Part shown: in pieces, positions 8,228-17,356 of the stretch
Position numbering within the stretch: position 1 is the first letter of the stretch
Layout: each line of letters starts with the position of its first letter
DNA from: Frondihabitans sp. PhB188
Lineage (GTDB): Bacteria > Actinomycetota > Actinomycetes > Actinomycetales > Microbacteriaceae
Assembly (NCBI RefSeq): GCF_003752365.1
Contig: NZ_RJUO01000001.1
Coordinates: forward strand, 248,001-312,000
DNA: 64,000 nucleotides
Direction: 5' to 3'
Notes under the pieces: model-generated
What the model was told of the DNA's origin: nothing
The model's input: only the letters and a program-made list of their open reading frames with translations
The model's database searches: none
Made by a program: the position numbers and the translations under genes

Positions 8228-9916
8228 TTAGTGGTGCGAGTCGCCGGCGTCGATGGCTCCGTGGCTGTCGTGGTGCGACGCCTCGATCTCAGCCTTGGTG
8301 ACGGGGGAGATGCGGTCTTCGAAGAAGAACCCCGAGACGGCGGCCCGAACACGCTCGACGGGCGTGATGACTCCGCGCTCGTTGGGACGGACCATGAGGG
8401 GCTCGTACTCGTTGTAGCTGACCAGGGTCCAGCGCTCGTATTCGGTGAGCGGGGTGTGGACCTCGATGAACTCGCCACCGGGGAGGCGGACGATGCGGCC
8501 CGACTCGTGGCCGTGGAGAGCGATCTCGCGGTCCTTGCGCTGAAGGCCGAGGCAGACGCGCTTCGTGATCCAGAAGGCGATGAACGGGCCTACCACGGTC
8601 AAGAACTGCATGACGTGGATCACCTGATCGATCGACAGCTTGAAGTGCGTCGCCATGAGGTCGGACGAGGCTGCGGCCCACAGCGCTGCGTACAGCGTCA
8701 TGAGAGCGGCACCGATGGCCGTGCGGGTCGGAGCGTTTCGCGGACGGTCGAGGATGTGGTGCTCGCGCTTGTCGCCGGTGACCCAGCCCTCGATGAAGGG
8801 ATAGAAGGCGACGGTTGCGAGAAGGCCCATCAGGACGACGATCGGAACCAGGATGTTGAACGAGACGGTATAGCCGCCCCACACGACTTCCCAGTGAGGC
8901 GGCGCCAGTCGGAGCGCGCCGTCGGCGAAGCCGATGTACCAGTCGGGCTGCGTGCCCGCGGAGACCGGGGAAGGGTCGTAGGGTCCGTAGTTCCAGATCG
9001 GGTTGATCGTGAAGAGCGACGCGATCAGGACGATGACACCGAAGACGATGAAGAAGAACCCACCGGCCTTGGCCGCGAACACCGGCATCACCGGCACGCC
9101 GACGACGTTGTTGTTCGTCTTGCCGGGGCCCGAGAACTGCGTGTGCTTGTTGATGACGAGCAGCAGGAGGTGGGCGCCGAGCATCGCGATGAGGAGCGCC
9201 GGCAGCAGCATGATGTGCAGCGAGTACAGACGGCTGACGATCGCGGTTCCGGGGAACTCTCCGCCGAAGAGGAGGTACGAGATCCACACGCCCAGGACAG
9301 GGATGCCCTTCACCATGCCGTCGATGATCCGGAGACCGTTGCCCGAGAGCAGGTCGTCGGGGAGCGAGTAGCCGGTGAACCCCTCGGCCAGCGCCAGGAT
9401 GAAGAGCACGAAGCCGATGAACCAGTTGATCTCGCGCGGCTTGCGGAACGCACCCGTGAAGAAGATGCGGAGCATGTGCAGGCCGATGGCAGCGATGAAC
9501 AGCAGGGCCGCCCAGTGGTGGATCTGGCGGAAGAGCAGGCCACCGCGGATCTCGAACGAGATGTTCAGGGCCGACTGCATCGCCGCCGACATGTCGATGC
9601 CCTTAAGAGGCACGTACGAGCCGTTGTAGGTGACCTCGGCCATGGACGGCTGGAAGAAGAACGTCAGGAAAGTGCCCGAGAGCAGGATCACGACGAAGCT
9701 GTAGAGGGCGACCTCTCCGAGCATGAACGACCAGTGGTCGGGGAAGATCTTGCGACCCACCTCTTTGACCAGGCCGGAGACGCTCGTGCGCTCGTCGATG
9801 TAGTTGGCGGCGGCACCCATGAGCTTGCTGCCCTTAGCGGGGCGCAGCGGCATGTTGCCCTGTTCGGCGTAGCCCACTTCGTGGGTCTCTACGGGTGATT
9901 CGGTCGTGGCGCTCAT
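8228..9916 (-). CDS. qcrB: Cytochrome bc1 complex cytochrome b subunit
   Basis: Quinol-oxidising cytochrome b of the actinobacterial bc1-aa3 supercomplex (562 aa, with the long C-terminal extension usual in this phylum). Haem ligands H133, H147, H234 and H249 lie in the RQIHHWAALLF and YSLHIMLLP regions. The Qo-site signature is PDWY (in TQPDWYIGF) in place of PEWY, as usual in actinobacteria. The C-terminal tail is histidine-rich. ATG overlaps the qcrA stop (ATGA), so the two are coupled. Last gene of the operon. Confidence 0.97.
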   Translation of the reverse strand: MSATTESPVETHEVGYAEQGNMPLRPAKGSKLMGAAANYIDERTSVSGLVKEVGRKIFPDHWSFMLGEVALYSFVVILLSGTFLTFFFQPSMAEVTYNGSYVPLKGIDMSAAMQSALNISFEIRGGLLFRQIHHWAALLFIAAIGLHMLRIFFTGAFRKPREINWFIGFVLFILALAEGFTGYSLPDDLLSGNGLRIIDGMVKGIPVLGVWISYLLFGGEFPGTAIVSRLYSLHIMLLPALLIAMLGAHLLLLVINKHTQFSGPGKTNNNVVGVPVMPVFAAKAGGFFFIVFGVIVLIASLFTINPIWNYGPYDPSPVSAGTQPDWYIGFADGALRLAPPHWEVVWGGYTVSFNILVPIVVLMGLLATVAFYPFIEGWVTGDKREHHILDRPRNAPTRTAIGAALMTLYAALWAAASSDLMATHFKLSIDQVIHVMQFLTVVGPFIAFWITKRVCLGLQRKDREIALHGHESGRIVRLPGGEFIEVHTPLTEYERWTLVSYNEYEPLMVRPNERGVITPVERVRAAVSGFFFEDRISPVTKAEIEASHHDSHGAIDAGDSHH

Positions 9917-10980
9917 GCGCGGTCACGCTCCCAGAAACTCGGGCCAACCGGCTCGTGGAAATCGCTCTGTGCCACGAGGTAGCCCTGGTCGTCGACCGTG
10001 ATGGGCAGCTGCGGCAGGGGCCGTGAGGCCGGTCCGAAGATGACCTTGCAGTTCTCGGTCACGTCGAACGTGGACTGGTGGCAGGGGCAGAGCAGGTGGT
10101 GTGTCTGCTGCTCGTACAGCGCCACAGGGCAGCCGACGTGCGTGCAGATCTTGGAATAGGCAACGATTCCGTTGTACTGCCAGTCCTCGCGGCCCTCGGG
10201 CTCGTGGAGGTCCTCAGGCTTCAGGCGCATGAGGAGAACGGCAGCCTTGGCTTTCTCTTCGAGCAGATCCTCGGAGTCGAGCAGGCTTTCGGGGATGACG
10301 TGGAAAGCCGAGCCGAGGGTCACATCGGCAGCCTTGATGCGAGTGCCGGAAGGGTCGAGGGTGAGGTGCATACCCTTTTTCCAGAGTGTATGCCTCAGAA
10401 CGACGTTCGGGTCGACCTTCGGGCCCAGGTCGCGGAAGATGACCACGCCGGGGAGGATGAAGGCGAACAGGGCGCCGAAGAGGCTGTTGCGGATCAGGCT
10501 GCGGCGACCGAAGCCCGACTCCTTGTTGCCGAGCTCGAAGACCTCGACGGCCTTGGCGCGGGTCGCATCCGAGCCGCGAGTGAGGTGACGCTGCTCCGTG
10601 ATCTCGCGCGCGGGCATGATCGCCTTGGACCAGTGGACGGCACCGATGCCGATGGCGAGCAGGCCGAGTGCAATGCCGAGACCGAGGAACAGGTTGTTCA
10701 GGCGGATGGAGCCGGTGTCGCCGTCTTTGATCGGGAAGGCGATGTAGGCGGCCACAGCCAGGCAGCTGAAGACGATCGACGCGAAGAACAGCGTCGAGAC
10801 CTGTCGGGCCGCACGCTTCTCCTCCGCCGGGTCCTTGTCGGTCATCCGGATGTGGTGCTGCGGTTCGCCCGGATTCTCGAAGGGGTCTGCAGGGATGACC
10901 GCGGTACCCGCGGAGATCTTCTGCGGCTCAGCCTTCTCGACAGCCGAGCCCGCGAGGGTCTCGTCGTCGTGATCTGCCAT
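9913..10980 (-). CDS. qcrA: Cytochrome bc1 complex Rieske iron-sulfur subunit
   Basis: 355-aa Rieske protein with the three N-terminal membrane helices typical of actinobacteria (about 63-83, 95-115 and 165-182). The [2Fe-2S] ligands are C279/H281 in CTHVGC and C298/H301 in CPCH, with C284 and C300 as the disulfide pair. AAAGG precedes the ATG. It receives electrons from quinol at the QcrB Qo site and passes them to QcrC. Confidence 0.97.
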   Translation of the reverse strand: MADHDDETLAGSAVEKAEPQKISAGTAVIPADPFENPGEPQHHIRMTDKDPAEEKRAARQVSTLFFASIVFSCLAVAAYIAFPIKDGDTGSIRLNNLFLGLGIALGLLAIGIGAVHWSKAIMPAREITEQRHLTRGSDATRAKAVEVFELGNKESGFGRRSLIRNSLFGALFAFILPGVVIFRDLGPKVDPNVVLRHTLWKKGMHLTLDPSGTRIKAADVTLGSAFHVIPESLLDSEDLLEEKAKAAVLLMRLKPEDLHEPEGREDWQYNGIVAYSKICTHVGCPVALYEQQTHHLLCPCHQSTFDVTENCKVIFGPASRPLPQLPITVDDQGYLVAQSDFHEPVGPSFWERDRA

Positions 10981-11075
10981 GGTGCTGCCTTTCGGTGAGC
11001 TCGTGACTCAAAAAATCGGTGGTACTGACTTCGGTGCTCGCGAGCCGGTCTGATCGCCGTGCCCGCGAGAGGGGA

Positions 11076-11903
11076 TTAGTGCGAGCGGGCTGTCAGCCAG
11101 ACCGTGATGGCGACGATCGCGCCGAGGCCGAAGATCCAGATGAAGAGGCCTTCGGAGACGGGACCGAGGTCGCCGAGCTGGAATCCGCCCGGCGACGGGT
11201 TCTTCTCGAGGTACTTGAGGTACGTGATGATGTCCGCTTTGTCTTGCGGGGTGATGTTCATGTCGTTGAACACGGGCATGTTCTGCGGGCCGGTCAGCAT
11301 GGCCTCGTAGATGTGCTTGGACGAGACTCCCTTGAGCGAGGGAGCGAACTTGCCCTCGGTCAGCGCGCCCCCGGCGCCGGCGACGTTGTGGCACATGGCG
11401 CAGTTGATGCGGAACAGCTCGGCGCCGTTGGCGGCGTTGCCGTTCTCCTTGAGGTACTTCGACTGAGGCTCCGAAGGGCCGGTGCCCAGCGAGGCCACGT
11501 AGGCGGCCATCGCCTGGATCTGCTCGTTCGTGAACTGCACGGGCTTCTCGAGAGCCTGCGGACCGTTCGCCGCGGCGGGCATGCGCCCGGTGCCGACCTG
11601 GAAGTCCACGGCAGCCGCGCCGACGCCGATGAGGCTCGGGCCCTCGGTCGTGCCAGATCCGCTCATGTTGTGGCACGTGGCGCAGTTGGCGGCGAAAAGC
11701 TTCTGACCCTCGTTCACCTTGTCCTGCGACACGGCGGAGGTGGTGCCGCTGCCCGTCTCGGCCGTGGCGGTCGAGGTGAAGAGCGCGTACGCACCGCCGG
11801 TGGTCAGCAGGCCGACGACGATGAGCGAGACGGTGGCGAGCGGCGAGCGGCGTCCGACGCGCTTGCGGCCGGCCGTGGCGGTGGCTTTAGAGGAGGAGAA
11901 CAT
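11076..11903 (-). CDS. qcrC: Cytochrome bc1 complex dihaem cytochrome c subunit
   Basis: 275-aa membrane-anchored dihaem cytochrome c that replaces soluble cytochrome c by linking bc1 directly to CuA. Two haem-binding motifs, CATCH (74-78) and CAMCH (168-172). The N-terminal helix is at about 25-42 and a C-terminal anchor helix at about 253-272. ATG at 11903 is chosen; TTG at 11921 would add six residues, and neither has a strong Shine-Dalgarno. About 95 bp separate it from qcrA. Confidence 0.93.
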   Translation of the reverse strand: MFSSSKATATAGRKRVGRRSPLATVSLIVVGLLTTGGAYALFTSTATAETGSGTTSAVSQDKVNEGQKLFAANCATCHNMSGSGTTEGPSLIGVGAAAVDFQVGTGRMPAAANGPQALEKPVQFTNEQIQAMAAYVASLGTGPSEPQSKYLKENGNAANGAELFRINCAMCHNVAGAGGALTEGKFAPSLKGVSSKHIYEAMLTGPQNMPVFNDMNITPQDKADIITYLKYLEKNPSPGGFQLGDLGPVSEGLFIWIFGLGAIVAITVWLTARSH

Positions 11904-11940
11904 TCTGCTGTGGGAATCCAATGCCTATTTGAGACGATGC

Positions 11941-12576
11941 TTATTTCAAGATGTAGACGACGAGAAACAGGCCGATCCACACGACGTCGACGAAGTGCCA
12001 GTAGTACGAGATGACGATGGCGCTGGTGGCCTCTCGGTGGCTGAAGTTCTTGACCGCATAGGCGCGGCCGATGATGAACAGGAAGCAGAGGAGACCGCCC
12101 GTGACGTGCGCGGCGTGGAAGCCGGTCGTCAGGTAGAAGGCCGAGCCGTAGGCGCTCGACTGGAGCGTCACGTGCTCGGCGATCAGGTTCGTGTACTCGT
12201 AGGTCTGCAGGGAGACGAAGACGGCGCCCATGGCGTACGAGAGGAAGAACCATTCGACCAGGCCCCACTTCGACACCTGGAAGAGCTTGCCCGTGCGCTT
12301 GCCCTGCAGACGTTCAGCGGCGAAGACGCCGAACTGGCAGGTGACGCTGGAGAGAACCAGGGTGATGGTGTTGAAGGCCGCGAACGGGACGTCGAGCTTG
12401 GCGCTCTGCGACGCCCAGAGCTCGGGTGACGTGCTGCGAAGGGTGAAGTAGATCGCGAACAGGCCCGCGAAGAACATCACCTCGCTTCCGAGCCACACGA
12501 TGGTTCCGACAGCGGCAGTGCTGGGCCGGTTGACAACCGGTCCGCCTGAAGGTCTCGAGAGAGAGGTACTTGTCAC
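11941..12576 (-). CDS. ctaE: Cytochrome c oxidase (aa3) subunit III
   Basis: 211-aa subunit III with about five membrane helices, promoter-proximal gene of ctaE-qcrC-qcrA-qcrB. Motifs: GTIVWLGSEVMFFAGLFA near the N-terminus, TGFHAAHVTGG, and YYWHFVDVVWIGLF at the C-terminus. GTG at 12576 (MTSTSLSRP) is preferred because CATAAT lies exactly 7 bp upstream, making the mRNA leaderless. ATG at 12585 would add three residues but overlaps that -10 box. Confidence 0.94.
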   Translation of the reverse strand: MTSTSLSRPSGGPVVNRPSTAAVGTIVWLGSEVMFFAGLFAIYFTLRSTSPELWASQSAKLDVPFAAFNTITLVLSSVTCQFGVFAAERLQGKRTGKLFQVSKWGLVEWFFLSYAMGAVFVSLQTYEYTNLIAEHVTLQSSAYGSAFYLTTGFHAAHVTGGLLCFLFIIGRAYAVKNFSHREATSAIVISYYWHFVDVVWIGLFLVVYILK

Positions 12577-12583
12577 AAGATTC

Positions 12584-12589
12584 ATTATG
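12584..12589 (-). promoter_or_regulatory. -10 box of ctaE-qcrCAB, leaderless
   Basis: CATAAT on - , 7 bp before GTG at 12576. It decides the ctaE start. The divergent trpD -10 lies about 80 bp away. Confidence 0.55.
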
Positions 12590-12665
12590 GCCGATAAAGC
12601 CCCGAGAATTTCGCCGCAAGACCCTGCCAGTCTTGATGGCGAGATATCTGAAAGAAGGCGCTTAG

Positions 12666-12671
12666 TAGGCT
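12666..12671 (+). promoter_or_regulatory. -10 box of trpD, leaderless
   Basis: TAGGCT ending 7 bp before the trpD ATG, with no Shine-Dalgarno. Confidence 0.6.
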
Positions 12672-12678
12672 GAGAGTC

Positions 12679-13731
12679 ATGACAAGCGATCTCTCCTGGC
12701 CCCGCATCATCGACTTGCTCCTGGACGGCGAGGACCTCTCGATCGCCGACGCCACCTGGGCGATGGAGCGCGTGATGGTGGGCGAGGCGACCGGCTCGCA
12801 GCTGGCTGCCTTCCTGATCGCTCTGCGGGCCAAGGGCGAGACGGTCGATGAGATCGTGGGGTTCCGCGACGCGATCCTGGCCCATGCCGTGCCGCTCCCG
12901 GTCGACTCCATGGCGGTCGACATCGTCGGCACCGGGGGAGACCGGTTCGGCACGGTGAACGTCTCGACGATGGCGTCGATCGTGGTCGCGGCCTCGGGCG
13001 TGCCGGTCATCAAGCACGGCAATCGCGCCGCCAGCTCGTCGTCGGGGTCGTCCGACGTGCTCAGTGCGCTCGGTGTCGATCTCACCCGCGATCCCTCCCG
13101 GGTGGCCGAGGTGCTGCGGGAGGTGGGCATCACCTTCGCCTACGCGGCAGCCTTCCACCCCGGCTTCAAGCACGCCGGCCCGACGCGCAGCGAGATCGGC
13201 GTCCCGACGGTGTTCAACTTCCTCGGTCCGCTCACGAACCCCGCGCGTCCTGAGGCCAGCGCCGTCGGCGTGGCCAACGCCTCGAAGGTCGCGCTGATCG
13301 TCGGCGTGTTCCAGACCAGGGGAGCGACGGCACTGGTGTTCCGCGGCGACGACGGCCTCGACGAGCTCACCACGACGGGCCACAGCCACATCTGGGAGGT
13401 GTCGGGCGGCCAGGTGACCGAGCACGACCTCGATCCGGTCGAGCTGGGCATCCCGCGCGCGTCGATCGACGACCTGCTCGGCAAGGACCCCGAGCACAAC
13501 GCCGGCGTGGCCCGTCGCACGCTCGGCGGGGAGACCGGCCCGGTCCGCGACATCGTCCTGCTGAACGCGGCTGCGGGCCTGGTGTCGTTCCGTCTCGCGC
13601 AGGATCCCGCCCAGCGTGAGCGCCCGATCGTCCATCGCTTCCGCGAGCAGCTCGAGGTGGCCGCGCGCTCCATCGACTCCGGGGCCGCGACTGCGAAGCT
13701 CGACGAGTGGGTCGCCGCAACCCGCTCCTGA
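12679..13731 (+). CDS. trpD: Anthranilate phosphoribosyltransferase
   Basis: Second step of tryptophan synthesis: transfers the phosphoribosyl group of PRPP to anthranilate. Full length at 350 aa. PRPP-binding GTGGDRFGTVNVST starts at residue 88, the anthranilate/PRPP loop KHGNRAASSSSGS at about 112, and the conserved HPGFKHAGPTRSEIG segment follows. It stands alone, away from other trp genes. Monocistronic, bounded by a leaderless promoter and a terminator. Confidence 0.96.
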   Translation: MTSDLSWPRIIDLLLDGEDLSIADATWAMERVMVGEATGSQLAAFLIALRAKGETVDEIVGFRDAILAHAVPLPVDSMAVDIVGTGGDRFGTVNVSTMASIVVAASGVPVIKHGNRAASSSSGSSDVLSALGVDLTRDPSRVAEVLREVGITFAYAAAFHPGFKHAGPTRSEIGVPTVFNFLGPLTNPARPEASAVGVANASKVALIVGVFQTRGATALVFRGDDGLDELTTTGHSHIWEVSGGQVTEHDLDPVELGIPRASIDDLLGKDPEHNAGVARRTLGGETGPVRDIVLLNAAAGLVSFRLAQDPAQRERPIVHRFREQLEVAARSIDSGAATAKLDEWVAATRS

Positions 13732-13748
13732 CTCCGAGCACGACACGA

Positions 13749-13777
13749 GGGCCGCAGGAACTTCCTGCGGCCCTCTC
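13749..13777. terminator. Terminator hairpin between convergent trpD and glpK
   Basis: Stem GAGGGCCGCAGG (13749-13760) with CCTGCGGCCCTC (13766-13777), loop AACTT, then TCTGTCATT on +. It sits between two converging genes and may serve both. The stem contains the word CGCAGGAAC. Confidence 0.8.
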
Positions 13778-13802
13778 TGTCATTCGTCTGCCCGACGGTG
13801 AA

Positions 13803-15320
13803 TCAGTTCACGTCTTCGTCGACCCAGTCGAACGTGCGCGTCACGGCCTTCTTCCAGAGGCGGAGCGTGCGGTCGCGCTCCGCGTCGTCGAGGTTGGGCG
13901 TCCAGCGCTTCGACTCCTGCCAGTTGGCGCGGAGATCGTCGAGGTTCTCCCAGAAGCCGACGGCGAGACCGGCTGCGTAGGCTGCGCCGAGCGCAGTGGT
14001 CTCGGCGACGACCGGGCGGACGACCGGCACGTTGAGGATGTCGGCCTGGAACTGCATGAGCGCGTCGTTGGCGGTCATGCCGCCGTCGACCTTGAGCTCG
14101 GTCAGGTCGACGCCCGAGTCGGCGTTGACGGCGTCGAGCACCTCGCGCGTCTGGAAGGCGGTGGCCTCCAGGGCGGCGCGGGCGATGTGGCCCTTGTTCA
14201 CGTAGCGGGTCATGCCGACGAGCGCGCCGCGGGCATCCGAGCGCCAGTACGGCGCGAACAGTCCCGAGAACGCGGGCACGAAGTACACGCCGCCGTTGTC
14301 CTCCACCGTGGTGGCGAGCGTCTCGACCTCGGGGGCCGAGTTGATGATGCCGAGGTTGTCGCGCAGCCACTGGATCAGCGAGCCGGTGACGGCGATGGAG
14401 CCCTCGAGCGCGTAGTGCGTCGGACCGTCGCCCAGCTTGTAGCCGATGGTCGTGAGCAGGCCGTTCTCGCTCTTGACCTTCTCCTCGCCCGTGTTGAAGA
14501 TGAGGAAGTTTCCGGTGCCGTAGGTGTTCTTCGACTCGCCCTTGTCGAACGCGGCCTGGCCGAAGGTGGCGGCCTGCTGGTCGCCGAGGATGCCGGCGAT
14601 CGGCACCTCGCGCACCAGCGACGACGAGGACGCGTAGCCGTAGACCTCGGACGACGACTTGACCTCGGGGAGCATCGACTTCGGCACGCCGAAGACGTCG
14701 AGGATGTCCTGACGCCACTCGAGGGTCTCGAGGTCGAGGAAGAGCGTGCGTGAGGCGTTGGTGACGTCGGTCACGTGGACGCCGCCGTCGACGCCGCCGG
14801 TCAGGTTCCAGAGGACCCAGGTGTCGGTGGTGCCGAAGATCAGGTCGCCCGCCTCGGCCTTCTCGCGTGCGCCTTCGACGTTCTCGAGGATCCAGACGAT
14901 CTTGGTTCCGGCGAAGTAGGTGCTGAGGGGGAGCCCGACGATGTCCTTGAAGCGCTCGACGCCGCCGTCGGCCGCAAAGCGGTCGACGATCTCCTGCGTC
15001 CGGGTGTCCTGCCACACGATGGCGTTGTAGACGGGCTCGCCGGTGTTCTTGTCCCAGACGACGGCGGTCTCGCGCTGGTTGGTGATGCCGATCGCCTTGA
15101 GGTTGTGGCGCGTGATGTTGGCGCGGGAGAGCGCCTGGCCGATGACCTCGCGCGTGTTCTCCCAGATCTCCTTGGGGTTGTGCTCGACCCAGCCGGCGCG
15201 GGGGAAGATCTGCTCGTGCTCGAGCTGCCCGGTCGACACGATGCCGCCCGAGTGGTCGAAGACGATGGCACGGCTGGAGGTGGTGCCCTGGTCGATTGCG
15301 AGGATGTAGTCGTCGCTCAC
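13803..15320 (-). CDS. glpK: Glycerol kinase
   Basis: ATP-dependent phosphorylation of glycerol to sn-glycerol-3-phosphate. 505 aa, full length FGGY kinase. N-terminal phosphate loop [10 protein letters not shown] (11-20), QTREVLDAV and the [10 protein letters not shown] nucleotide motif near the C-terminus. Start GTG at 15320 with AAGGAG 8 nt upstream. Downstream of glpF with about 94 bp between, so uptake and phosphorylation are probably one transcript. Confidence 0.97.
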   Translation of the reverse strand: MSDDYILAIDQGTTSSRAIVFDHSGGIVSTGQLEHEQIFPRAGWVEHNPKEIWENTREVIGQALSRANITRHNLKAIGITNQRETAVVWDKNTGEPVYNAIVWQDTRTQEIVDRFAADGGVERFKDIVGLPLSTYFAGTKIVWILENVEGAREKAEAGDLIFGTTDTWVLWNLTGGVDGGVHVTDVTNASRTLFLDLETLEWRQDILDVFGVPKSMLPEVKSSSEVYGYASSSSLVREVPIAGILGDQQAATFGQAAFDKGESKNTYGTGNFLIFNTGEEKVKSENGLLTTIGYKLGDGPTHYALEGSIAVTGSLIQWLRDNLGIINSAPEVETLATTVEDNGGVYFVPAFSGLFAPYWRSDARGALVGMTRYVNKGHIARAALEATAFQTREVLDAVNADSGVDLTELKVDGGMTANDALMQFQADILNVPVVRPVVAETTALGAAYAAGLAVGFWENLDDLRANWQESKRWTPNLDDAERDRTLRLWKKAVTRTFDWVDEDVN

Positions 15321-15414
15321 GGTGTGAACTCCTTCGTTGATAGTTCAGATCGGTACGGGGTGGTGAGTTCATGCGGAGGCCCGGGCGACGGGAGTCGTCC
15401 GGGCCTCGGGGCCT

Positions 15415-16137
15415 CTAGGAGGCGAGGGGGAGGAGCGCGAACGACAGGAGCGCTGCGAGCGCGCCGCCGACGAGCGGACCGAGGACCGGCACCCAGGCGT
15501 AGCCCCAGTCGCTCGAGCCCTTGCCCTTGATCGGGAGGAAGGCGTGCGCGATGCGCGGGCCGAGGTCACGGGCCGGGTTGATGGCGTAGCCGGTCGGGCC
15601 ACCGAGGGAGGCGCCGATGCCGACGACCAGGAAGGCCACCGGGAAGGGGCCGAGCTCGGCAGGAGCCTTGCCGTTGCCGATCGCGATGATCACGAAGACG
15701 AGGACGAACGTGGCGATGACCTCGGTCACGAAGTTCCACGCGTAGCTGCGGATCGCAGGGCCGGTAGAGAACACGCCGAGCTTGGCGGCCGGCTCCGGCT
15801 CTTCGTCGAAGTGGTTCTTGTACGCCAGGTAGACCAGCACGGCGCCGATGATGGCGCCGATCATCTGGGCGAGCACGTACACGAGGAACTGGACGAACGT
15901 GATGTTCCCCAGGATCAGCTGCGCGATGCTCACTGCGGGGTTGAGGTGGGCGCCCGACTTGTACGACACCAGGATTCCGGCCATGACCGCGAGGCCCCAA
16001 CCGAAGTTGACCATCAGCGTGCCGCCGTTGAAGCCCTTGCTCTTGACGAGCGCCACGTTGGCGACCACGCCGCCACCGAGAAGGAGAAGCATCGCCGTGC
16101 CCACCGTCTCGGAGAGAAAAATAGTTCCCAGATCCAC
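15415..16137 (-). CDS. glpF: Glycerol facilitator (aquaglyceroporin, MIP family)
   Basis: Channel for glycerol entry, 240 aa with six membrane helices. Both signature half-helix motifs are present: HLNPAVS and INPARD. GTG at 16137 (VDLGTIFLSE) is chosen since AAGGA lies 8 nt upstream; the longer in-frame extension to 16206 is a basic non-membrane stretch. Upstream of glpK on the same strand and divergent from dhaKLM. Confidence 0.94.
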   Translation of the reverse strand: MDLGTIFLSETVGTAMLLLLGGGVVANVALVKSKGFNGGTLMVNFGWGLAVMAGILVSYKSGAHLNPAVSIAQLILGNITFVQFLVYVLAQMIGAIIGAVLVYLAYKNHFDEEPEPAAKLGVFSTGPAIRSYAWNFVTEVIATFVLVFVIIAIGNGKAPAELGPFPVAFLVVGIGASLGGPTGYAINPARDLGPRIAHAFLPIKGKGSSDWGYAWVPVLGPLVGGALAALLSFALLPLAS

Positions 16138-16274
16138 TTCGACCGTCCTTAGCCGTGAAAGCAGAGTTCCCCTGCTGGGTACTCCGCGATGAGCAATTGC
16201 CATCACCCTAGACCCGGCGCACAGGTTTGCGATACCAACACGGTCGGACTTTGTTCTGTGTCTGGCTGTGTCCG

Positions 16275-16294
16275 TTACCGGAGCGGTACGGTAA
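16275..16294. promoter_or_regulatory. Inverted repeat in the glpF/dhaK control region
   Basis: TTACCG (16275-16280) and CGGTAA (16289-16294) with an 8-bp spacer, 27 bp before the dhaK ATG in the only divergent region between the two glycerol operons. It is a plausible operator. No regulator gene is adjacent. Confidence 0.4.
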
Positions 16295-16321
16295 GCGCAT
16301 CAGCCGATTGGGAGGCCTTCG

Positions 16322-17323
16322 ATGAAGAAGCTCATCAATGATCCGAAGAACGTCGTCGACGAGTCCGTGGAGGGGTTTGGGCTCGCCCATCCCGACATCG
16401 TGAGCGTCACGCCCGACCCGCTCTTCGTGGCTCGGGCCTCGGGGGCGGTGAGCGGCAAGGTGGCGATCGTCTCCGGAGGCGGCTCGGGCCACGAACCGCT
16501 CCATGCGGGCTTCGTGGGCGTGGGCATGCTGTCGGCCGCAGTTCCCGGGCCCGTGTTCACCTCGCCCACCCCCGACCCGATCGTGGCCGCGACGCTCGCC
16601 GTGGACGGCGGGGCAGGCGTGCTCCACATCGTGAAGAACTACACGGGCGACGTGCTGAACTTCGAGACCGCGGCCGACCTCGCGGACGCCGAGGGCGTGC
16701 GGGTCGCCTCGGTCGTCGTCGACGACGACGTCGCGGTGAAGGACAGCCTCTTCACGGCCGGGCGGCGCGGCGTCGCCGGCACCGTGTTCGTCGAGAAGGT
16801 CGCAGGCGCGGCGGCCGAGCGCGGCGACGACCTCGATGCCGTCGTCGCCATCGCCACGAAGGCCAACTCCGTCGTGCGCACCATGGGCGTCGCCCTCGCC
16901 GCGGGCATCGTGCCGCACGCCGGCGAGCCGAGCTTCGTGCTCGCCGACGACGAGATCGAGATCGGCATCGGAATCCACGGCGAGCCCGGACGCGAGCGGA
17001 TCCCGCTCGAGCCGGCCGACGCGATCGTGGATCGCATGCTCGCGCCGATCCTGGAGGACCTCCCGTTCGCGTCCGGCGACAGGGTGCTCCTCTTCGTCAA
17101 CGGGATGGGCGGCACGCCGCTCGTCGAGCAGTACATCGTCTACCGGCACGCTGCGAAGGTGCTCGCCGAGAAGGGCATCGAGGTCGCGCGTACGCTGGTG
17201 GGCAACTTCGCTACGAGCCTCGAGATGCAGGGCGTGTCGATCACCGTCGCGAAGCTGGACGACGAGCTGACCGAGCTGTGGGACGCCCCCGTCGAGACCG
17301 TCGCCCTCCGCTGGGGCCGTTGA
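16322..17323 (+). CDS. dhaK: PTS-dependent dihydroxyacetone kinase, substrate-binding subunit DhaK
   Basis: Binds dihydroxyacetone covalently through a histidine and presents it to DhaL. 333 aa. GGSGHEPLHAGFVG (53-66) is the family signature and H219 in GIGIHGEPG is the hemiaminal-forming histidine. GGGAGG precedes the ATG. First gene of dhaK-dhaL-dhaM, with 33 bp to dhaL. Confidence 0.96.
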   Translation: MKKLINDPKNVVDESVEGFGLAHPDIVSVTPDPLFVARASGAVSGKVAIVSGGGSGHEPLHAGFVGVGMLSAAVPGPVFTSPTPDPIVAATLAVDGGAGVLHIVKNYTGDVLNFETAADLADAEGVRVASVVVDDDVAVKDSLFTAGRRGVAGTVFVEKVAGAAAERGDDLDAVVAIATKANSVVRTMGVALAAGIVPHAGEPSFVLADDEIEIGIGIHGEPGRERIPLEPADAIVDRMLAPILEDLPFASGDRVLLFVNGMGGTPLVEQYIVYRHAAKVLAEKGIEVARTLVGNFATSLEMQGVSITVAKLDDELTELWDAPVETVALRWGR

Positions 17324-17356
17324 GCCCCCGCCCCACCTCCTCTCGAAAGGATTGCC

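Noticed and set aside
7745-9898. 717-codon + strand frame starting in the spacer and crossing qcrB
   Set aside because: Antisense to the unmistakable cytochrome b gene, and it runs through hairpin repeats and a terminator.
11904-11921. TTG start extending qcrC by six residues
   Set aside because: No better ribosome site than the ATG at 11903. Left as an alternative only.
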